64,000 bases of DNA from Campylobacter suis. Lineage in GTDB: Bacteria; Campylobacterota; Campylobacteria; Campylobacterales; Campylobacteraceae. The stretch covers positions 744,001-808,000 of the forward strand of contig NZ_CAJHOE010000001.1 in NCBI RefSeq assembly GCF_905120475.1. Reading direction: 5' to 3'. The stretch's first letter is position 1. The number at the start of each line of letters is the position of its first letter. The notes beneath the pieces were generated by a model. The model searched no databases and was not told the DNA's origin. It saw nothing but the letters and a program-made list of their open reading frames with translations. This document shows positions 1 to 9,847 of this stretch, piece after piece. A program made the position numbers and the translations under genes.

Positions 1-1238
1 CCCTAAGAAACCGCTACCGAAGAATGAAACTAGAAAAAGCTATCCAAGATGATATAATGCCAAAAAATATTCTCATGATAGGCTCAACTGGTGTTGGTAA
101 AACCGAGATAGCAAGACGGCTTTCAAAGATGATGGGACTGCCTTTTGTAAAAGTAGAAGCAAGCAAATACACAGAGGTTGGCTTTGTGGGGCGCGATGTA
201 GAAAGTATGGTTAGAGACCTTGCTATGGCTTCGTTTAATCTCGTAAAAATGGAGCAAAGCGAAAAAAATCAAGATAAGATAAACGCATACATACAAGATA
301 AAATCATCAAAAAGCTACTTCCGCCGCTTCCAAAAGGTGCAAGCGACGAGAAAATGGCTGATTATGAGCGTAGCTTTGAGAAGATGGTAGCTAAATTTCA
401 AAATGGGGATTTAGATGATCTAAATATCGAGATAGAGATCCAGCAACCTACCCTAGCCGAAAACTCAAACATTCCGCCAGATATGGCTCAAATGCAAGAA
501 AGCTTTATCAAGATAATTGGCATGACAAACAAAGCCGTCAAAAAAGAGATGAAGGTAAAAGATGCCAAAAAGGCTCTTGAAAGCGAAGCAAACGAGAAAA
601 TTTTAAATATAGAAGACATAAAAACTGAGGCACTAAGGCGTGCTGAAAATGAAGGCATAATCTTTATCGACGAGATAGATAAAGTAGCCGTTAGCTCAGC
701 CAACTCAGGTCGCCAAGATCCAAGCAAAGAGGGCGTTCAGCGTGACTTGCTACCTATCGTGGAGGGCTCAAATGTCTCGACAAAATTTGGTAGCATAAAA
801 ACCGATCATATACTTTTTATAGCAGCTGGTGCATTTCACATCTCAAAGCCAAGCGATCTAATCCCAGAGCTTCAAGGTCGTTTCCCGCTTCGTGTGGAGC
901 TAAATAGCCTTGATGAAGAGGCACTTTATGCTATATTAACCCAGCCTAAAAACTCACTCTTAAAACAATACATCGCTCTACTTGCAACTGAAAATGTTGA
1001 GCTAAAATTTGAAGATGATGCTATTCGTGAGATAGCCAAGATAGCACAAAATGCTAATGAAAGTATGGAAGACATCGGTGCTAGACGCCTTCATACCGTG
1101 ATAGAGCGAGTGATTGAAGACATTAGCTTTGAGGCGAGTGAAAAAGCAGGTGAAAAAGTATCAGTAACAGCAGAGCTTGTGCGTGAAAAACTAAGCGAAG
1201 TGGTTAAAGATCAAGATCTTGCAAGATATATTTTATAG
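1..1238 (+). CDS. hslU: ATP-dependent protease ATPase subunit HslU (5' end outside window)
   Basis: HslU is the AAA+ unfoldase ring of the HslUV (ClpYQ) protease. It unfolds substrates with ATP and feeds them to the HslV peptidase in the cytoplasm. The reading frame is open from base 3 and runs into the window edge; the residues before the first visible ATG (LRNRYRR) match the conserved HslU N-terminal region, so that ATG at 24 is internal and about 30 residues are missing. Visible motifs are Walker A (GSTGVGKTE), Walker B (IIFIDEIDK), the inserted I-domain between them, the GARRLHTVIE stretch near the end, and the C-terminal YIL tail that docks into HslV. Era follows 34 bp later, so the two are probably co-transcribed. 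hslV should lie just upstream, outside the window. Confidence 0.95.
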   Translation, partial: LRNRYRRMKLEKAIQDDIMPKNILMIGSTGVGKTEIARRLSKMMGLPFVKVEASKYTEVGFVGRDVESMVRDLAMASFNLVKMEQSEKNQDKINAYIQDKIIKKLLPPLPKGASDEKMADYERSFEKMVAKFQNGDLDDLNIEIEIQQPTLAENSNIPPDMAQMQESFIKIIGMTNKAVKKEMKVKDAKKALESEANEKILNIEDIKTEALRRAENEGIIFIDEIDKVAVSSANSGRQDPSKEGVQRDLLPIVEGSNVSTKFGSIKTDHILFIAAGAFHISKPSDLIPELQGRFPLRVELNSLDEEALYAILTQPKNSLLKQYIALLATENVELKFEDDAIREIAKIAQNANESMEDIGARRLHTVIERVIEDISFEASEKAGEKVSVTAELVREKLSEVVKDQDLARYIL

Positions 1239-1272
1239 GATTTAGTTTGAAATTTTATCTAAAAGGCATAAA

Positions 1273-2145
1273 ATGAGATCTGGTTTTGTAAGCATCGTGG
1301 GTCGAACAAATGCTGGTAAAAGCTCACTTTTAAACACGCTTTTAAACGAGAAAATAGCCATCGTGTCTCACAAGCAAAATGCCACTCGGCGTAAGATAAA
1401 TGGCATAGTCATGCATGATGGCAACCAGATAATTTTTATAGACACACCGGGGCTTCATAAAAGCGAAAAAGTGTTAAATAAGCTGATGATAAATGAAGCT
1501 ATTAAATCTATCGGTGATTGCGATGCTATAATATTTTTAGCAAGTATTCATGATGATACAAGCGATTATGAGACATTTTTAAGCCTAAATCCACAAAAAC
1601 CACACATTTTAGTGCTAACAAAAGTAGATGAAGTAAAAAATGAGGCAGTTTTGGCTAAGTTTTTACAGTATCAAAAATTTCAAGACCGTTTTGTTGCACT
1701 AATGCCTTTTAGCATAAAACAAAAGACTTATCAAAAGCCGCTTTTAGAGCAAATTTGCAAAATTTTGCCAGAACATGAGTATTTTTTTGACCCAGAGTTT
1801 ATAACAAATACAAATGAAAAGGAAATTTTTAGGGAGTTTATACTTGAAGCCATTTATGAAAATTTAAGTGATGAGATCCCCTACTCCACAGATGTTTTGG
1901 TTGATAAGGTGGTTGAAAAAACAGATATAACTGAAATTTATGCGACCATCATAACCGAAAGAGAAATCCACAAATCAATGATCATAGGCAAAGGCGGAGA
2001 GACGATAAAACGCATAGGCATACACGCCAGAAAACTTATAGCAAATTTAAGTGGTAAAAAGGTATTTACAAAGCTTGTTGTCATAGTGAAAAAGGGGTGG
2101 AGTAAGGATGAAAATATGGTTAAAAAGATGAATAATTATCAATAA
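1273..2145 (+). CDS. era: GTPase Era
   Basis: Era is an essential Ras-like GTPase that binds the 3' end of 16S rRNA during assembly of the small ribosomal subunit. The 290-residue protein has the family's usual length. The N-terminal GTPase domain shows the P-loop GRTNAGKSS (about residues 10-18), the G3 motif DTPG and the G4 motif TKVD. The C-terminal type II KH domain carries [13 protein letters not shown]. The gene sits between hslU and the competence cluster. The first cluster gene starts 6 bp after its stop, so a shared transcript is likely. Nothing unusual is visible. Confidence 0.96.
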   Translation: MRSGFVSIVGRTNAGKSSLLNTLLNEKIAIVSHKQNATRRKINGIVMHDGNQIIFIDTPGLHKSEKVLNKLMINEAIKSIGDCDAIIFLASIHDDTSDYETFLSLNPQKPHILVLTKVDEVKNEAVLAKFLQYQKFQDRFVALMPFSIKQKTYQKPLLEQICKILPEHEYFFDPEFITNTNEKEIFREFILEAIYENLSDEIPYSTDVLVDKVVEKTDITEIYATIITEREIHKSMIIGKGGETIKRIGIHARKLIANLSGKKVFTKLVVIVKKGWSKDENMVKKMNNYQ

Positions 2146-2151
2146 TATCCA

Positions 2152-3621
2152 ATGAGTAAAAATCTAGCGATAATAACCATTGATCCTTATACACAAACGA
2201 GCTTTAAAGTAACTGGTAGCAATAGTGAGCCTTTTAATATACAAAAAGGGCTAAAAAAGGGCAATTTTTACATCTCTTACATAAAGCAAATCCATCTGCA
2301 AACGGGGCAAGTAGAGCTTTCAAAAACTATAAAAACGAGCGATTTTGCAAACGAGATAACGCAAAAAATTTATACAAATTTTAATCTCGACCCACAAGTC
2401 CAATACAAAATAGCCTACATCCAAGCACCAACGCAAAGTTCACAAAACAGTATATTTAATGTCTTTATATCTTCGCATAATATGATAAACTCAGCATTTA
2501 TCGGAGTGGCAAACAACACGACCTACATAGATCATATACTTCCAGCACCCCTACTCTATGCCTCTCTTTATGCCTGCGATAAAATATCCAAAAAGGACAC
2601 CGCCTGCTTTATAAGATTTGAAAATGATGATGCCTTTCTGGCAATTTATAAAGATGGAGAGTTACTTACTACAAGGGCTTTGAGATATAATTTAAACTTT
2701 ATAAAAGATAAGTTTTGTGAGCTTATTGGTGAGCGAGTTAGTGAGCAAAATTTTTTAAATAAGCTTGAAAAATATAGTGATTTTTCACAAGATAGTGAAC
2801 ATACAGAAAGCTTAAATTCTATCCTAAACGAGTGTTTTTTGTATATAAATGATGTTTTAACAAGCCTAATGCGAATACACAATATAGAGATTGACTCTAT
2901 ATTTCTTGACGCTTTTTACGGGCAAACACAAGGACTTGTAGAGCTTATCGCAAAAACAACGGGCATAAAGTGTGCCAGCCTAAGCGCACTTATATCTTCA
3001 AAAAATCTTAGCAGTACTCATGCAATGCTAGGACTTTATGCCGCCAACCTTACAAACGACGAGATAAATTTTAGCATATTTAAACGCCCAGAACCTCTTT
3101 TTAAAACACAGTCTGGCAAGCTAATCATATATGCAAGTCTTGGATTTATCCTTGCCTTTATCTATCCTGCCATTAACTACACTCAGGCATTTTTTATAAA
3201 TTTAAAAACACAAAAGCTACAAAGCGAGTTTGCTGAGCTTGAATATAGCTTTTTAAACTTTAAAAGCAAGGTTCAAGCTTTAGAATCTGAACAAAATGCT
3301 ACACAAAAACAATTAGAAACAGAAAAAACAAAAAAAGAGCTAAATCAAAATTTGCTAAACGACATTACCAGTAAAAAAGTAAGCGACCAAAGTGCGAGTA
3401 CAACGCTTTTTGAGATAACAAAAGAGCTAAACAAAGTAGACATTTTACTATCATCTTATAGTCAAAAAGATGAAAATATAACGCTAAATTTATTAAGCGA
3501 TGATGATGTTAGTCTTACAAATTTTATCCATAAGATAAGTCAAAACTACACCATAAATGCTGAGCAAATTTCATTAAAAAATGGTATTTTTGATAGTAAC
3601 ATCACCATAAGGCTACGATAA
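2152..3621 (+). CDS. PilM/GspL-like inner-membrane protein at the head of the competence cluster
   Basis: The 489-residue protein has a large soluble N-terminal region (about 1-322) with the strand pattern of an actin-like PilM or GspL domain, for example CFIRFENDDAFLAIYKDG. One membrane segment follows at about 324-346, then a coiled coil (about 350-410) and a small C-terminal domain. This is the layout of GspL, or of a PilM-PilN fusion, the inner-membrane scaffold that links the traffic ATPase to the periplasmic alignment complex. The next two genes encode PilO-like and PilP-like proteins, which supports the call. From memory, C. jejuni has an uncharacterised membrane protein gene just after era, so this may be its counterpart. 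The assignment rests on architecture and context and has not been confirmed by a profile search. Confidence 0.6.
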   Translation: MSKNLAIITIDPYTQTSFKVTGSNSEPFNIQKGLKKGNFYISYIKQIHLQTGQVELSKTIKTSDFANEITQKIYTNFNLDPQVQYKIAYIQAPTQSSQNSIFNVFISSHNMINSAFIGVANNTTYIDHILPAPLLYASLYACDKISKKDTACFIRFENDDAFLAIYKDGELLTTRALRYNLNFIKDKFCELIGERVSEQNFLNKLEKYSDFSQDSEHTESLNSILNECFLYINDVLTSLMRIHNIEIDSIFLDAFYGQTQGLVELIAKTTGIKCASLSALISSKNLSSTHAMLGLYAANLTNDEINFSIFKRPEPLFKTQSGKLIIYASLGFILAFIYPAINYTQAFFINLKTQKLQSEFAELEYSFLNFKSKVQALESEQNATQKQLETEKTKKELNQNLLNDITSKKVSDQSASTTLFEITKELNKVDILLSSYSQKDENITLNLLSDDDVSLTNFIHKISQNYTINAEQISLKNGIFDSNITIRLR

Positions 3622-4253
3622 TGCTAAGACTTATAAATGAGCACTTAGATACTAAAAATGCGAGCGATAGGCGAATTTTAGCCATACTTGCTTTCTTAAT
3701 TGGTGCATTTTTGCCATATTTGCTATTTTTTGAAACATCAAACAGTCTTTTGAGTGATAAAAATAGTAAAAACGCTCAAGCACTACAAAAACTAAACGAC
3801 ATAAAGCAAATTTCTTTAAAAGATTTTGATATTTCAAATAAAGATAAAATTTTAAAAACCTATGAAGACAAACTAAATGCAACGATACAAGAGTTAAAGG
3901 CTACAAAACTTGAAAATGAGCTTTTATATAAGCGTTTAAACGAAATATCTCATCTACTTCCAAGCACTAAAAACTGGGCAAAATTCCTAGATGATATAGC
4001 CATTTTAGCAAGACAAAATCAAATCAACATAAAAGAGATAACAAACAGCCAAACATCGCCTATTTTAGGGCATATAAGCCAAATTTTATCGATACACATA
4101 AAAGCTAGTGGCGATTTTAAAGATATATTAAAATTTTTAAGTCAGGCAGAGATGCGAATTCCACTATTAAAAATAGAAAACCTGCTCATTACAAGCAACT
4201 CAAACACTTTAGATTTTGAGCTTGTTGTAGGAATTTGGGGTATGGCAAGATGA
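3621..4253 (+). CDS. PilO/GspM-like inner-membrane protein
   Basis: The 210-residue protein has a short cytoplasmic tail, one membrane segment (about 19-37) and a coiled coil (about 55-105). A C-terminal alpha/beta domain follows, with the PilO-like feature of a segment around GDFKDILKFLSQAE and then LLKIENLLIT. PilO and GspM proteins pair with PilN or GspL in the periplasm and align the pilus or secretion machine. The start codon shares a base with the stop of the PilM/GspL-like gene, and its own stop overlaps the start of the next gene (ATGA), so translation is probably coupled. The function comes from architecture and position only. It has no recognised gene symbol that I can assign. Confidence 0.55.
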   Translation: MLRLINEHLDTKNASDRRILAILAFLIGAFLPYLLFFETSNSLLSDKNSKNAQALQKLNDIKQISLKDFDISNKDKILKTYEDKLNATIQELKATKLENELLYKRLNEISHLLPSTKNWAKFLDDIAILARQNQINIKEITNSQTSPILGHISQILSIHIKASGDFKDILKFLSQAEMRIPLLKIENLLITSNSNTLDFELVVGIWGMAR

Positions 4254-4597
4254 GAAATTTGATGCTTATATCGCTATTTTGCCTACTTTTATCAGCGCAA
4301 AATACTACATTTAAGCAAATGCCAAGCAAAGAGCAGATAGACATGCTTAAAAATCCCTTTAAAATTATCAAAAATGATACACAAATAATACAACAAAATA
4401 GTAAAAAACAACCAAATTTAAGGCTAAATGCCATACTCGCAACAAAGGCAAAAATCAACAATAAATGGCTAAATTTAGGCGAAATGATAGGCGGATTTAA
4501 ACTTATACAAATAAATAAAAACTCAGTCATACTAAAATCTACCAACGAAACTAGAAAACTAAAAATTTCAAAGGAAAACCGTGTTAAAATCAAGTAA
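4250..4597 (+). CDS. PilP/GspC-like periplasmic protein, probable CtsR
   Basis: I start this gene at the ATG at 4250, which overlaps the previous stop as ATGA. An in-frame TTG at 4235 is possible but has no advantage. The product is 115 residues, with an N-terminal hydrophobic signal (MLISLFCLLLSA) and a C-terminal beta-rich domain (about 55-115). That domain contains LNLGEMIGGFKLIQI, which resembles the HR domain of PilP or GspC that contacts the secretin. It lies immediately before the secretin gene, the position I recall for ctsR in C. jejuni. The CtsR name is inferred from that order, and the sequence-level similarity is to the PilP-type fold. Confidence 0.5.
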   Translation: MRNLMLISLFCLLLSAQNTTFKQMPSKEQIDMLKNPFKIIKNDTQIIQQNSKKQPNLRLNAILATKAKINNKWLNLGEMIGGFKLIQINKNSVILKSTNETRKLKISKENRVKIK

Positions 4598-6059
4598 AAT
4601 TCTGATATTTTTAATGATTTTTCTAACAAATTTAAATGCAACAAGCTGCATAAACAAAAACTTAAGCATGAAGCTAACAAATGACGGAACGACACTTAGT
4701 GAAGCCATAAATGAAATAGCTGATATATGCGGATTTAGTGTTGTTGCAAAAGATATGGGTGCACAAAAGATACTTGAACAAAACGCAACTTCAATAAATA
4801 TAAACAACCTTTCGCTAAACGATGTTTTTAATGTTCTTATCGCGGAGCGAAATTTAAACTATGAGTTTTCTAAAAATATCCTAAAAATTTCCGCTCTAAA
4901 AACGCAAACCTTCAAGCTTGACTACATAACATCTGTAAGAACCGGAGTGGCTACGACAAAGGCTTCAGTGGATTCAGCTCCGATTGAAATAGGCGAAAAT
5001 CAAGCAAACAATAAACAAGACTCAACTCAGGACAATATCATCACATCAACCGAGCGCTTTGACTTTTGGGAGAAGCTAAATGAGGAGCTAAAAGCCATTT
5101 TAAATAATGGCGCAGAAAGCATAATTACACCAGACCCTGTCATAAATCAAAACGCAGGTCTTATAACTATAACAGCCACACCATCTCAACTTGCACGAGC
5201 CTCAAGTTACATTGAAAATATGCAAAAACGCCTAAAACGCCAAGTGCTAATAGATGTATCCATTATATCAGTTGAGCTAAAAAATGAGTACAAAAGAGGT
5301 GTTGACTGGAGCAAATTTGAACTTGGCTTTAATAGCTACATAGGAAATGACTCTTCTAGGACATCTGGTATAGTCTGGGAGAATAAAACAAATAGCTTTA
5401 GTGATGGCTTCTCGCGCACGCTAAGTATAGCAGCGAATTTAAATTTTAGTCTTGATGGCGTTCTAAATTTTTTAGAAACTAACGGTAAAGCAAAGGTTAT
5501 ATCAAGTCCAAAAGTAACCACTCTAAATAACCAGCAAGCACTCATATCAGTCGGAGATAACATAAACTACCGAGTTCAAGAGGAAAACGAATCAGGCACA
5601 ATAAACTCCCGCACAACAACCACATATAAACAATACTCCGTATTTATCGGTATCTTGTTAAATTTACTACCTGAAATTTCAGATGATAATAAAATAATGC
5701 TTCATATAAATCCTAGCCTAAGCAGCTTTAAATACCGCGAAGATGACGCTAGAAGTACTCTAGTGCGAGAAATAGCACCGGACACAAACCAAAAAAAGCT
5801 CTCAACCGTCGTACATGTCAATAATGGTGATACAATTATCCTGGGCGGACTTATCGGACAGACAAAAGGCAAAGACAACACGCAAGTGCCTTTCTTATCA
5901 GCCATACCACTTATTGGCAATGCATTTAAATCAAACAAAGAGATCACCTCAACAACCGAGCTTATTTTCATCATCACGCCAAAGATCGTAGATGCTAGCA
6001 ACCCACTTTCGCCAAATACAAAAACACTAAAAGAGCTTGGTTTTTCTGGAGCTATGTAA
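4581..6059 (+). CDS. ctsD: CtsD, competence secretin (type II/IV pilus GspD/PilQ family)
   Basis: Secretins form the outer-membrane pore. CtsD is needed for natural transformation in C. jejuni. The 492-residue protein has a signal peptide (about 1-20) and a short secretin N-domain (about 30-95). The C-terminal secretin domain contains VISSPKVTTLNNQQALISVG and, near the end, the signature region VPFLSAIPLIGNAFKSN. The start is a GTG at 4581 with an AAGGA ribosome site at 4571-4575, overlapping the previous gene by 17 bp. Unlike the downstream ATPase and platform genes, this frame is intact. The following ctsP start overlaps its stop (TAATG). Confidence 0.88.
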   Translation: MLKSSKILIFLMIFLTNLNATSCINKNLSMKLTNDGTTLSEAINEIADICGFSVVAKDMGAQKILEQNATSININNLSLNDVFNVLIAERNLNYEFSKNILKISALKTQTFKLDYITSVRTGVATTKASVDSAPIEIGENQANNKQDSTQDNIITSTERFDFWEKLNEELKAILNNGAESIITPDPVINQNAGLITITATPSQLARASSYIENMQKRLKRQVLIDVSIISVELKNEYKRGVDWSKFELGFNSYIGNDSSRTSGIVWENKTNSFSDGFSRTLSIAANLNFSLDGVLNFLETNGKAKVISSPKVTTLNNQQALISVGDNINYRVQEENESGTINSRTTTTYKQYSVFIGILLNLLPEISDDNKIMLHINPSLSSFKYREDDARSTLVREIAPDTNQKKLSTVVHVNNGDTIILGGLIGQTKGKDNTQVPFLSAIPLIGNAFKSNKEITSTTELIFIITPKIVDASNPLSPNTKTLKELGFSGAM

Positions 6060-6856
6060 TGAGCAGTATCTATGCAAAGATAAAAGAACTTTTTATTAAT
6101 AGCGATAGTGGCGAGTTTATCCGACTTAAAAGCTCTATTGAGTGCGAACAAAAACTACTTAAGGTACTTGCAAAACCCCTTAAAATAGTGCTTTTTTATG
6201 GCAAACCTGGTAGCGGTAAAACTTTTTTGTTAAATAAAATTTCAGAGCAAGATAAAAATTTGATATTTTTTGCGTATCCGTTTTTTAATGAGCGAGAATT
6301 TATCTTTGCTCTTTGTGAGAAAATTTATGGTAAAAAGCTAGAAAATGTAGAAAATTTTGAGAGTTTTATGTATTATTATACGCAAAATTTTACACAAAAT
6401 AGTGAAATTCTAAAAAATCAAAAGACAATCATCTTGGACGAGACACAACTTTACCCAGATGAGTTAGTCGAAAAAATTCGTCTTATGAGCGATACCAGAA
6501 TGTTTAAATTTCTCTTTATCATTCATAAGACAAACAATGAAGAGCTTTTAGCCAAGGATCATTTTAGATCTAGAATTTGGGAAAGAGTAGAGCTTAAAGA
6601 GATTGATATTAACGAAATTAGACTTTATGTGCTTGAAAAAATTAAGAGTGAAAAATTCTTTTTTAGTGAAAGCGACTTTAAGCTTATATTTAAATTTTCT
6701 AATGCAAATTTACGATCGTTAAACAAGCTAATGTATAAATTTTTTGAAATTTTTGAAAGCTATGAAGCGCAAATGCCATCAAAGCTAACCGAGCCAAATA
6801 TTAACGAAAAAGTGCTTTTCATGGCAGCTATCGCAACAGGAGCTATAAGTGCTTAG
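6059..6856 (+). CDS. ctsP: CtsP, AAA-type ATPase of the competence system
   Basis: The 265-residue cytoplasmic protein is a P-loop ATPase of the ExeA/GspA type. Walker A is GKPGSGKT at residues 48-55 and the Walker B strand is TIILDETQ near 123-130. CtsP is known in C. jejuni as a nucleotide-binding protein required for DNA uptake that interacts with the membrane protein CtsX. Here it lies directly after the secretin gene and directly before a single-span membrane protein, matching that order. The frame is intact. Its ATG overlaps the ctsD stop, and the next gene starts 8 bp before its own stop, so the operon is tightly coupled. Confidence 0.8.
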   Translation: MSSIYAKIKELFINSDSGEFIRLKSSIECEQKLLKVLAKPLKIVLFYGKPGSGKTFLLNKISEQDKNLIFFAYPFFNEREFIFALCEKIYGKKLENVENFESFMYYYTQNFTQNSEILKNQKTIILDETQLYPDELVEKIRLMSDTRMFKFLFIIHKTNNEELLAKDHFRSRIWERVELKEIDINEIRLYVLEKIKSEKFFFSESDFKLIFKFSNANLRSLNKLMYKFFEIFESYEAQMPSKLTEPNINEKVLFMAAIATGAISA

Positions 6857-7589
6857 CATTAACGAACTAAATGAACTTGAAGCAAAATTTAACGCCCTAA
6901 AAACAAAGCGAAAGCCCATACAAAAGAGCCAAAATTTATACAAATACTTAAGCGTTTTGGCTCTTTTTATAGCTCTTAGTGTGGCTAGTTTTAACTTTTT
7001 TACAAAGCAAAAGAGCATAAAAACAGAGCAAAACTCTGCTCAAAACTTAAATACACAAAATCAAAGTGAAGTAGCTTTACTAAAAGCTAAAATTTCAGAG
7101 CTAAATTTTAAGCTCCCACAAACTATAAAAAACGCACAAATAGAGCAGGAAAAAGATAAAAAAGTTTTAGCCAAGCAAAGCGAACAAGGATATTTAAATT
7201 TAAATGCTATTGAGCTTAAAAATATAGAAAATTTAACCCAACAAGAGACAAAAGCCTTAGAATATAAATCACAAAAACAAAAATCAAAAATAACACTAAA
7301 ACCAGCTAAACAAACAGTGAACAATGAGAGCATTTTAGGTTTTAACGAGCTTATAGAACTTGCAAACGGGGCTTATAAAAACAGTGAATTTACTAAAGCT
7401 TTAGAGCTTGCCATTATGGCAAATGAGATAGATGAGCAAAAAGAGGATAGCTGGCTTATCTTTGCAAAGGCAAAATTTAAACTAGGCGATAAAGAAGGGG
7501 CGCTAAGAGCACTTGAAAGCTACAATACAAACAAAAACAAAAAAAGCGTAAATTTATTAATAAGAGAGATAAAAAAGGGTGAGATATGA
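6849..7589 (+). CDS. Single-span membrane protein with C-terminal TPR-like helices, possible CtsX
   Basis: The 246-residue product starts with GTG at 6849, overlapping ctsP by 8 bp. It has a short cytoplasmic N-terminus, one membrane segment (about 33-51), a Lys/Gln-rich coiled linker (about 55-160) and a C-terminal helical part (about 165-240). That part contains AYKNSEFTKALELAIMA and KFKLGDKEGALRAL, which reads like one or two tetratricopeptide repeats. By position between ctsP and ctsE it could be the counterpart of CtsX, the membrane partner of CtsP, but two genes rather than one fill this interval here. The name is therefore left open. A role in assembling the DNA-uptake machine is inferred from the operon. 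Confidence 0.5.
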   Translation: MLSINELNELEAKFNALKTKRKPIQKSQNLYKYLSVLALFIALSVASFNFFTKQKSIKTEQNSAQNLNTQNQSEVALLKAKISELNFKLPQTIKNAQIEQEKDKKVLAKQSEQGYLNLNAIELKNIENLTQQETKALEYKSQKQKSKITLKPAKQTVNNESILGFNELIELANGAYKNSEFTKALELAIMANEIDEQKEDSWLIFAKAKFKLGDKEGALRALESYNTNKNKKSVNLLIREIKKGEI

Positions 7590-8128
7590 GAGTTTTAGTG
7601 CTATTTTTTGCACTGTTTAATGTGCTATTTGCACTTAGCGTAAGCGATGTTAAAATGTTATTTGATGAGCAAAAATTTGAGCAAGTTTGTAGTAAAAGCG
7701 TAGAGAATTTATGCTTAAAAGCAAATGATGAAGCGTTGTTTAGTCTTTATGCTACGGCTTGCGTTAAAATACATAAGATAAATAGCCTCTTTTTACCCAT
7801 AACAAAGCTTAGACAAAGCCCACAATCTAGAGAAAATGCGGCCTATTTTGCTGATATTTTGCTTAAGAAAAAACTGCTTTATCACGCACTCATTGACAAC
7901 ATAGATATAAGCTATATAAGGCTTTCAAAGAGTGATTATATCTTATCTATGATATTTGATAGATTTGTAAAAAATGATTTTAAAAAAGAAGGTGATGGAT
8001 ATATTTTTAGAGAGAAAAACTCAGATATTTTTTATGGGCTTTATGCCGATAAAAGCACAAAAATACCAAAAATAATCCTAACAATACATAAAAATAATAA
8101 AATTTTAGAAAAAATCGAGTACTACTAA
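7586..8128 (+). CDS. Exported protein of unknown function in the competence operon
   Basis: I do not recognise a family for this 180-residue protein. It begins with a clear hydrophobic export signal (VLVLFFALFNVLFA, about 3-16) and has three cysteines in the first half (about residues 32, 39 and 54). The remainder is Lys-rich and ends in a short basic beta-like segment. It is probably periplasmic. The start overlaps the preceding stop as ATGA, and its own stop overlaps the ctsE start (TAATG), so it is embedded in the operon. A structural or regulatory role in DNA uptake is an inference from position alone. Confidence 0.55.
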   Translation: MRVLVLFFALFNVLFALSVSDVKMLFDEQKFEQVCSKSVENLCLKANDEALFSLYATACVKIHKINSLFLPITKLRQSPQSRENAAYFADILLKKKLLYHALIDNIDISYIRLSKSDYILSMIFDRFVKNDFKKEGDGYIFREKNSDIFYGLYADKSTKIPKIILTIHKNNKILEKIEYY

Positions 8129-9845
8129 TGAACGAAACTGAAAAAATTCTGCTAAATTTTTTGCATACAAAAAATGCGATAAAATCCCAGATAGACATTA
8201 GTGATGAGAGCCTAATAACAGCTATCTTAAAGCAAAATTTGCTAAGTGAAAGTGAGCTTTTATCTTTTGCAGTTGAGCTTTTTCGTAAAAATGAGATAAG
8301 GCTACAAATAAGCTTGGCTTTGATGTAAAAGAGTTTTTAGAAAGTGCCAGCAAAAAATATGGTATTGAAATTTTTAACCTTGATGACATTGATATTGACT
8401 ACCGTATAGCAGAAAAAAGCAGTGCAGGACATTTTAGGCGATTTGGCGCATTGCCCATAAAAGAGGATGAGCTAAATGTGTATGTGGTGTTTAAAAATCC
8501 TTTTGACATCATCGCACTAGATAGCATACAAGAGCTTTTTACTAATAAACTTCTAAAGCCTGCGCTAGCTCAGCCAATCCAGATAGACCGATATATAGCA
8601 AAACTGGAACTAAATGAAAATATCAAAGATCTTATCACTGAAATCCGTCGTGAAATTTCAAACAATACAAACAAAAGTCAAAACGAGCAAAACTCTGGGA
8701 TTTTAAAGCTCATTGAAGTTATCCTAAAAACAGCCATAGCTCAGCGTGCAAGCGACATCCACATAGAGCCAACCACCACAAACTGTATCATAAGAAGCCG
8801 CATAGACGGCATGCTAAGTGAAACATTTATCTTTGATAAAGATATCTATGCGCCTATGGCAAGCTGTTTAAAGCTACTTTCTAACATGGATATTGCCGAG
8901 CGAAGAAAGCCACAAGATGGCAGATTTTCAAAACAAATTTTAGAGCGTGAGTATGACTTTCGTATCTCAACACTGCCTATATTAAATGGCGAAAGCATAG
9001 TTCTTCGCATACTTGATAAGTCACGCATTATCGTTGATATAAAACATCTTGGCATGAGCGAGCAAAACTTAGCTAAATTTCAAACTAGTTTGCGCCAGCC
9101 TTACGGCATAGTCCTTGTTACAGGACCTACTGGAAGTGGCAAAACAACAACACTTTATGCTGGCTTAAACGAGATAAAAAGCATACGCTCAAAGATAATA
9201 ACAGTTGAAGATCCTGTCGAGTATCAACTAAATCTCATACAGCAAGTCCAAGTAAATGAAAAGGCTGGACTTGGTTTTGCAAATGCTCTGCGCTCGATAC
9301 TTCGTCAAGATCCAGACATTATCATGGTTGGCGAGATTCGTGATCATGAAACGCTTCGTATTGCAGTTAGTGCCGCACTTACAGGACACCTTGTCTTTTC
9401 TACGCTTCATACAAACGACTCATTTTCAGCTATAACGCGAATAGCAGACATGGGAATTGAGCCATATCTCATAAGCGGTTCTTTAGTTGCCGTCCTTTCT
9501 CAGCGTCTCATCCGTAAACTTTGCCCGCACTGCAAAGCAAAATTTTTGCCAACACATCATCAACTAAAAAGCATAGAACATCTTTTGCCAAGCTCATATC
9601 AGTTTTATACTCCCGTTGGCTGCCACCACTGCTCACAAACTGGCTACATGGGACGCGAGATGATAGGTGAAATTTTACATATTACAACAAAACTACAAAG
9701 TCTTATAGCAAACCAAGCCAACAAAGATGAGCTACTTTTATGTGCTACAAAAGATGGATTTAAAGATATGTTTGAAGATGCGCTTTTACGAGCTGTAAAC
9801 GGTATAACCAGCCTTGAAGAGGTTTTTAGGGTAGCAAAAGCTTAA
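8128..9845 (+). pseudogene. ctsE: ctsE, competence traffic ATPase (GspE/PilB family), frameshifted
   Basis: CtsE homologues are hexameric ATPases that power pseudopilus assembly. The C-terminal part (frame of 8451-9845) is well conserved: Walker A GPTGSGKTTT, Walker B-region DPDIIMVGEIRD, His box, and a zinc-type tetracysteine (LCPHCKAK with GCHHC). The N-terminal N1 domain starts at ATG 8128 in a different frame and stops at TAA 8326-8328. In the other frame the reading LGFDVKEFLESASKKYGIEI continues straight into the second part. The switch must lie between about 8295 and 8320 and fits loss of one base, since the total length is 1718 bp. The protein is probably non-functional unless this is a sequencing error. 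An internal TTG at 8451 would give only a truncated 464-residue ATPase lacking N1. Confidence 0.85.
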
Positions 9846-9847
9846 AA

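Noticed and set aside
8284-8328. Programmed -1 frameshifting as an explanation for the split ctsE
   Set aside because: The run of A at 8287-8291 is not a standard slippery heptamer, and a slip there meets a TGA at 8292-8294 in the new frame. No suitable slippery site lies in the remaining possible window, so a true base loss or sequencing error is more likely.
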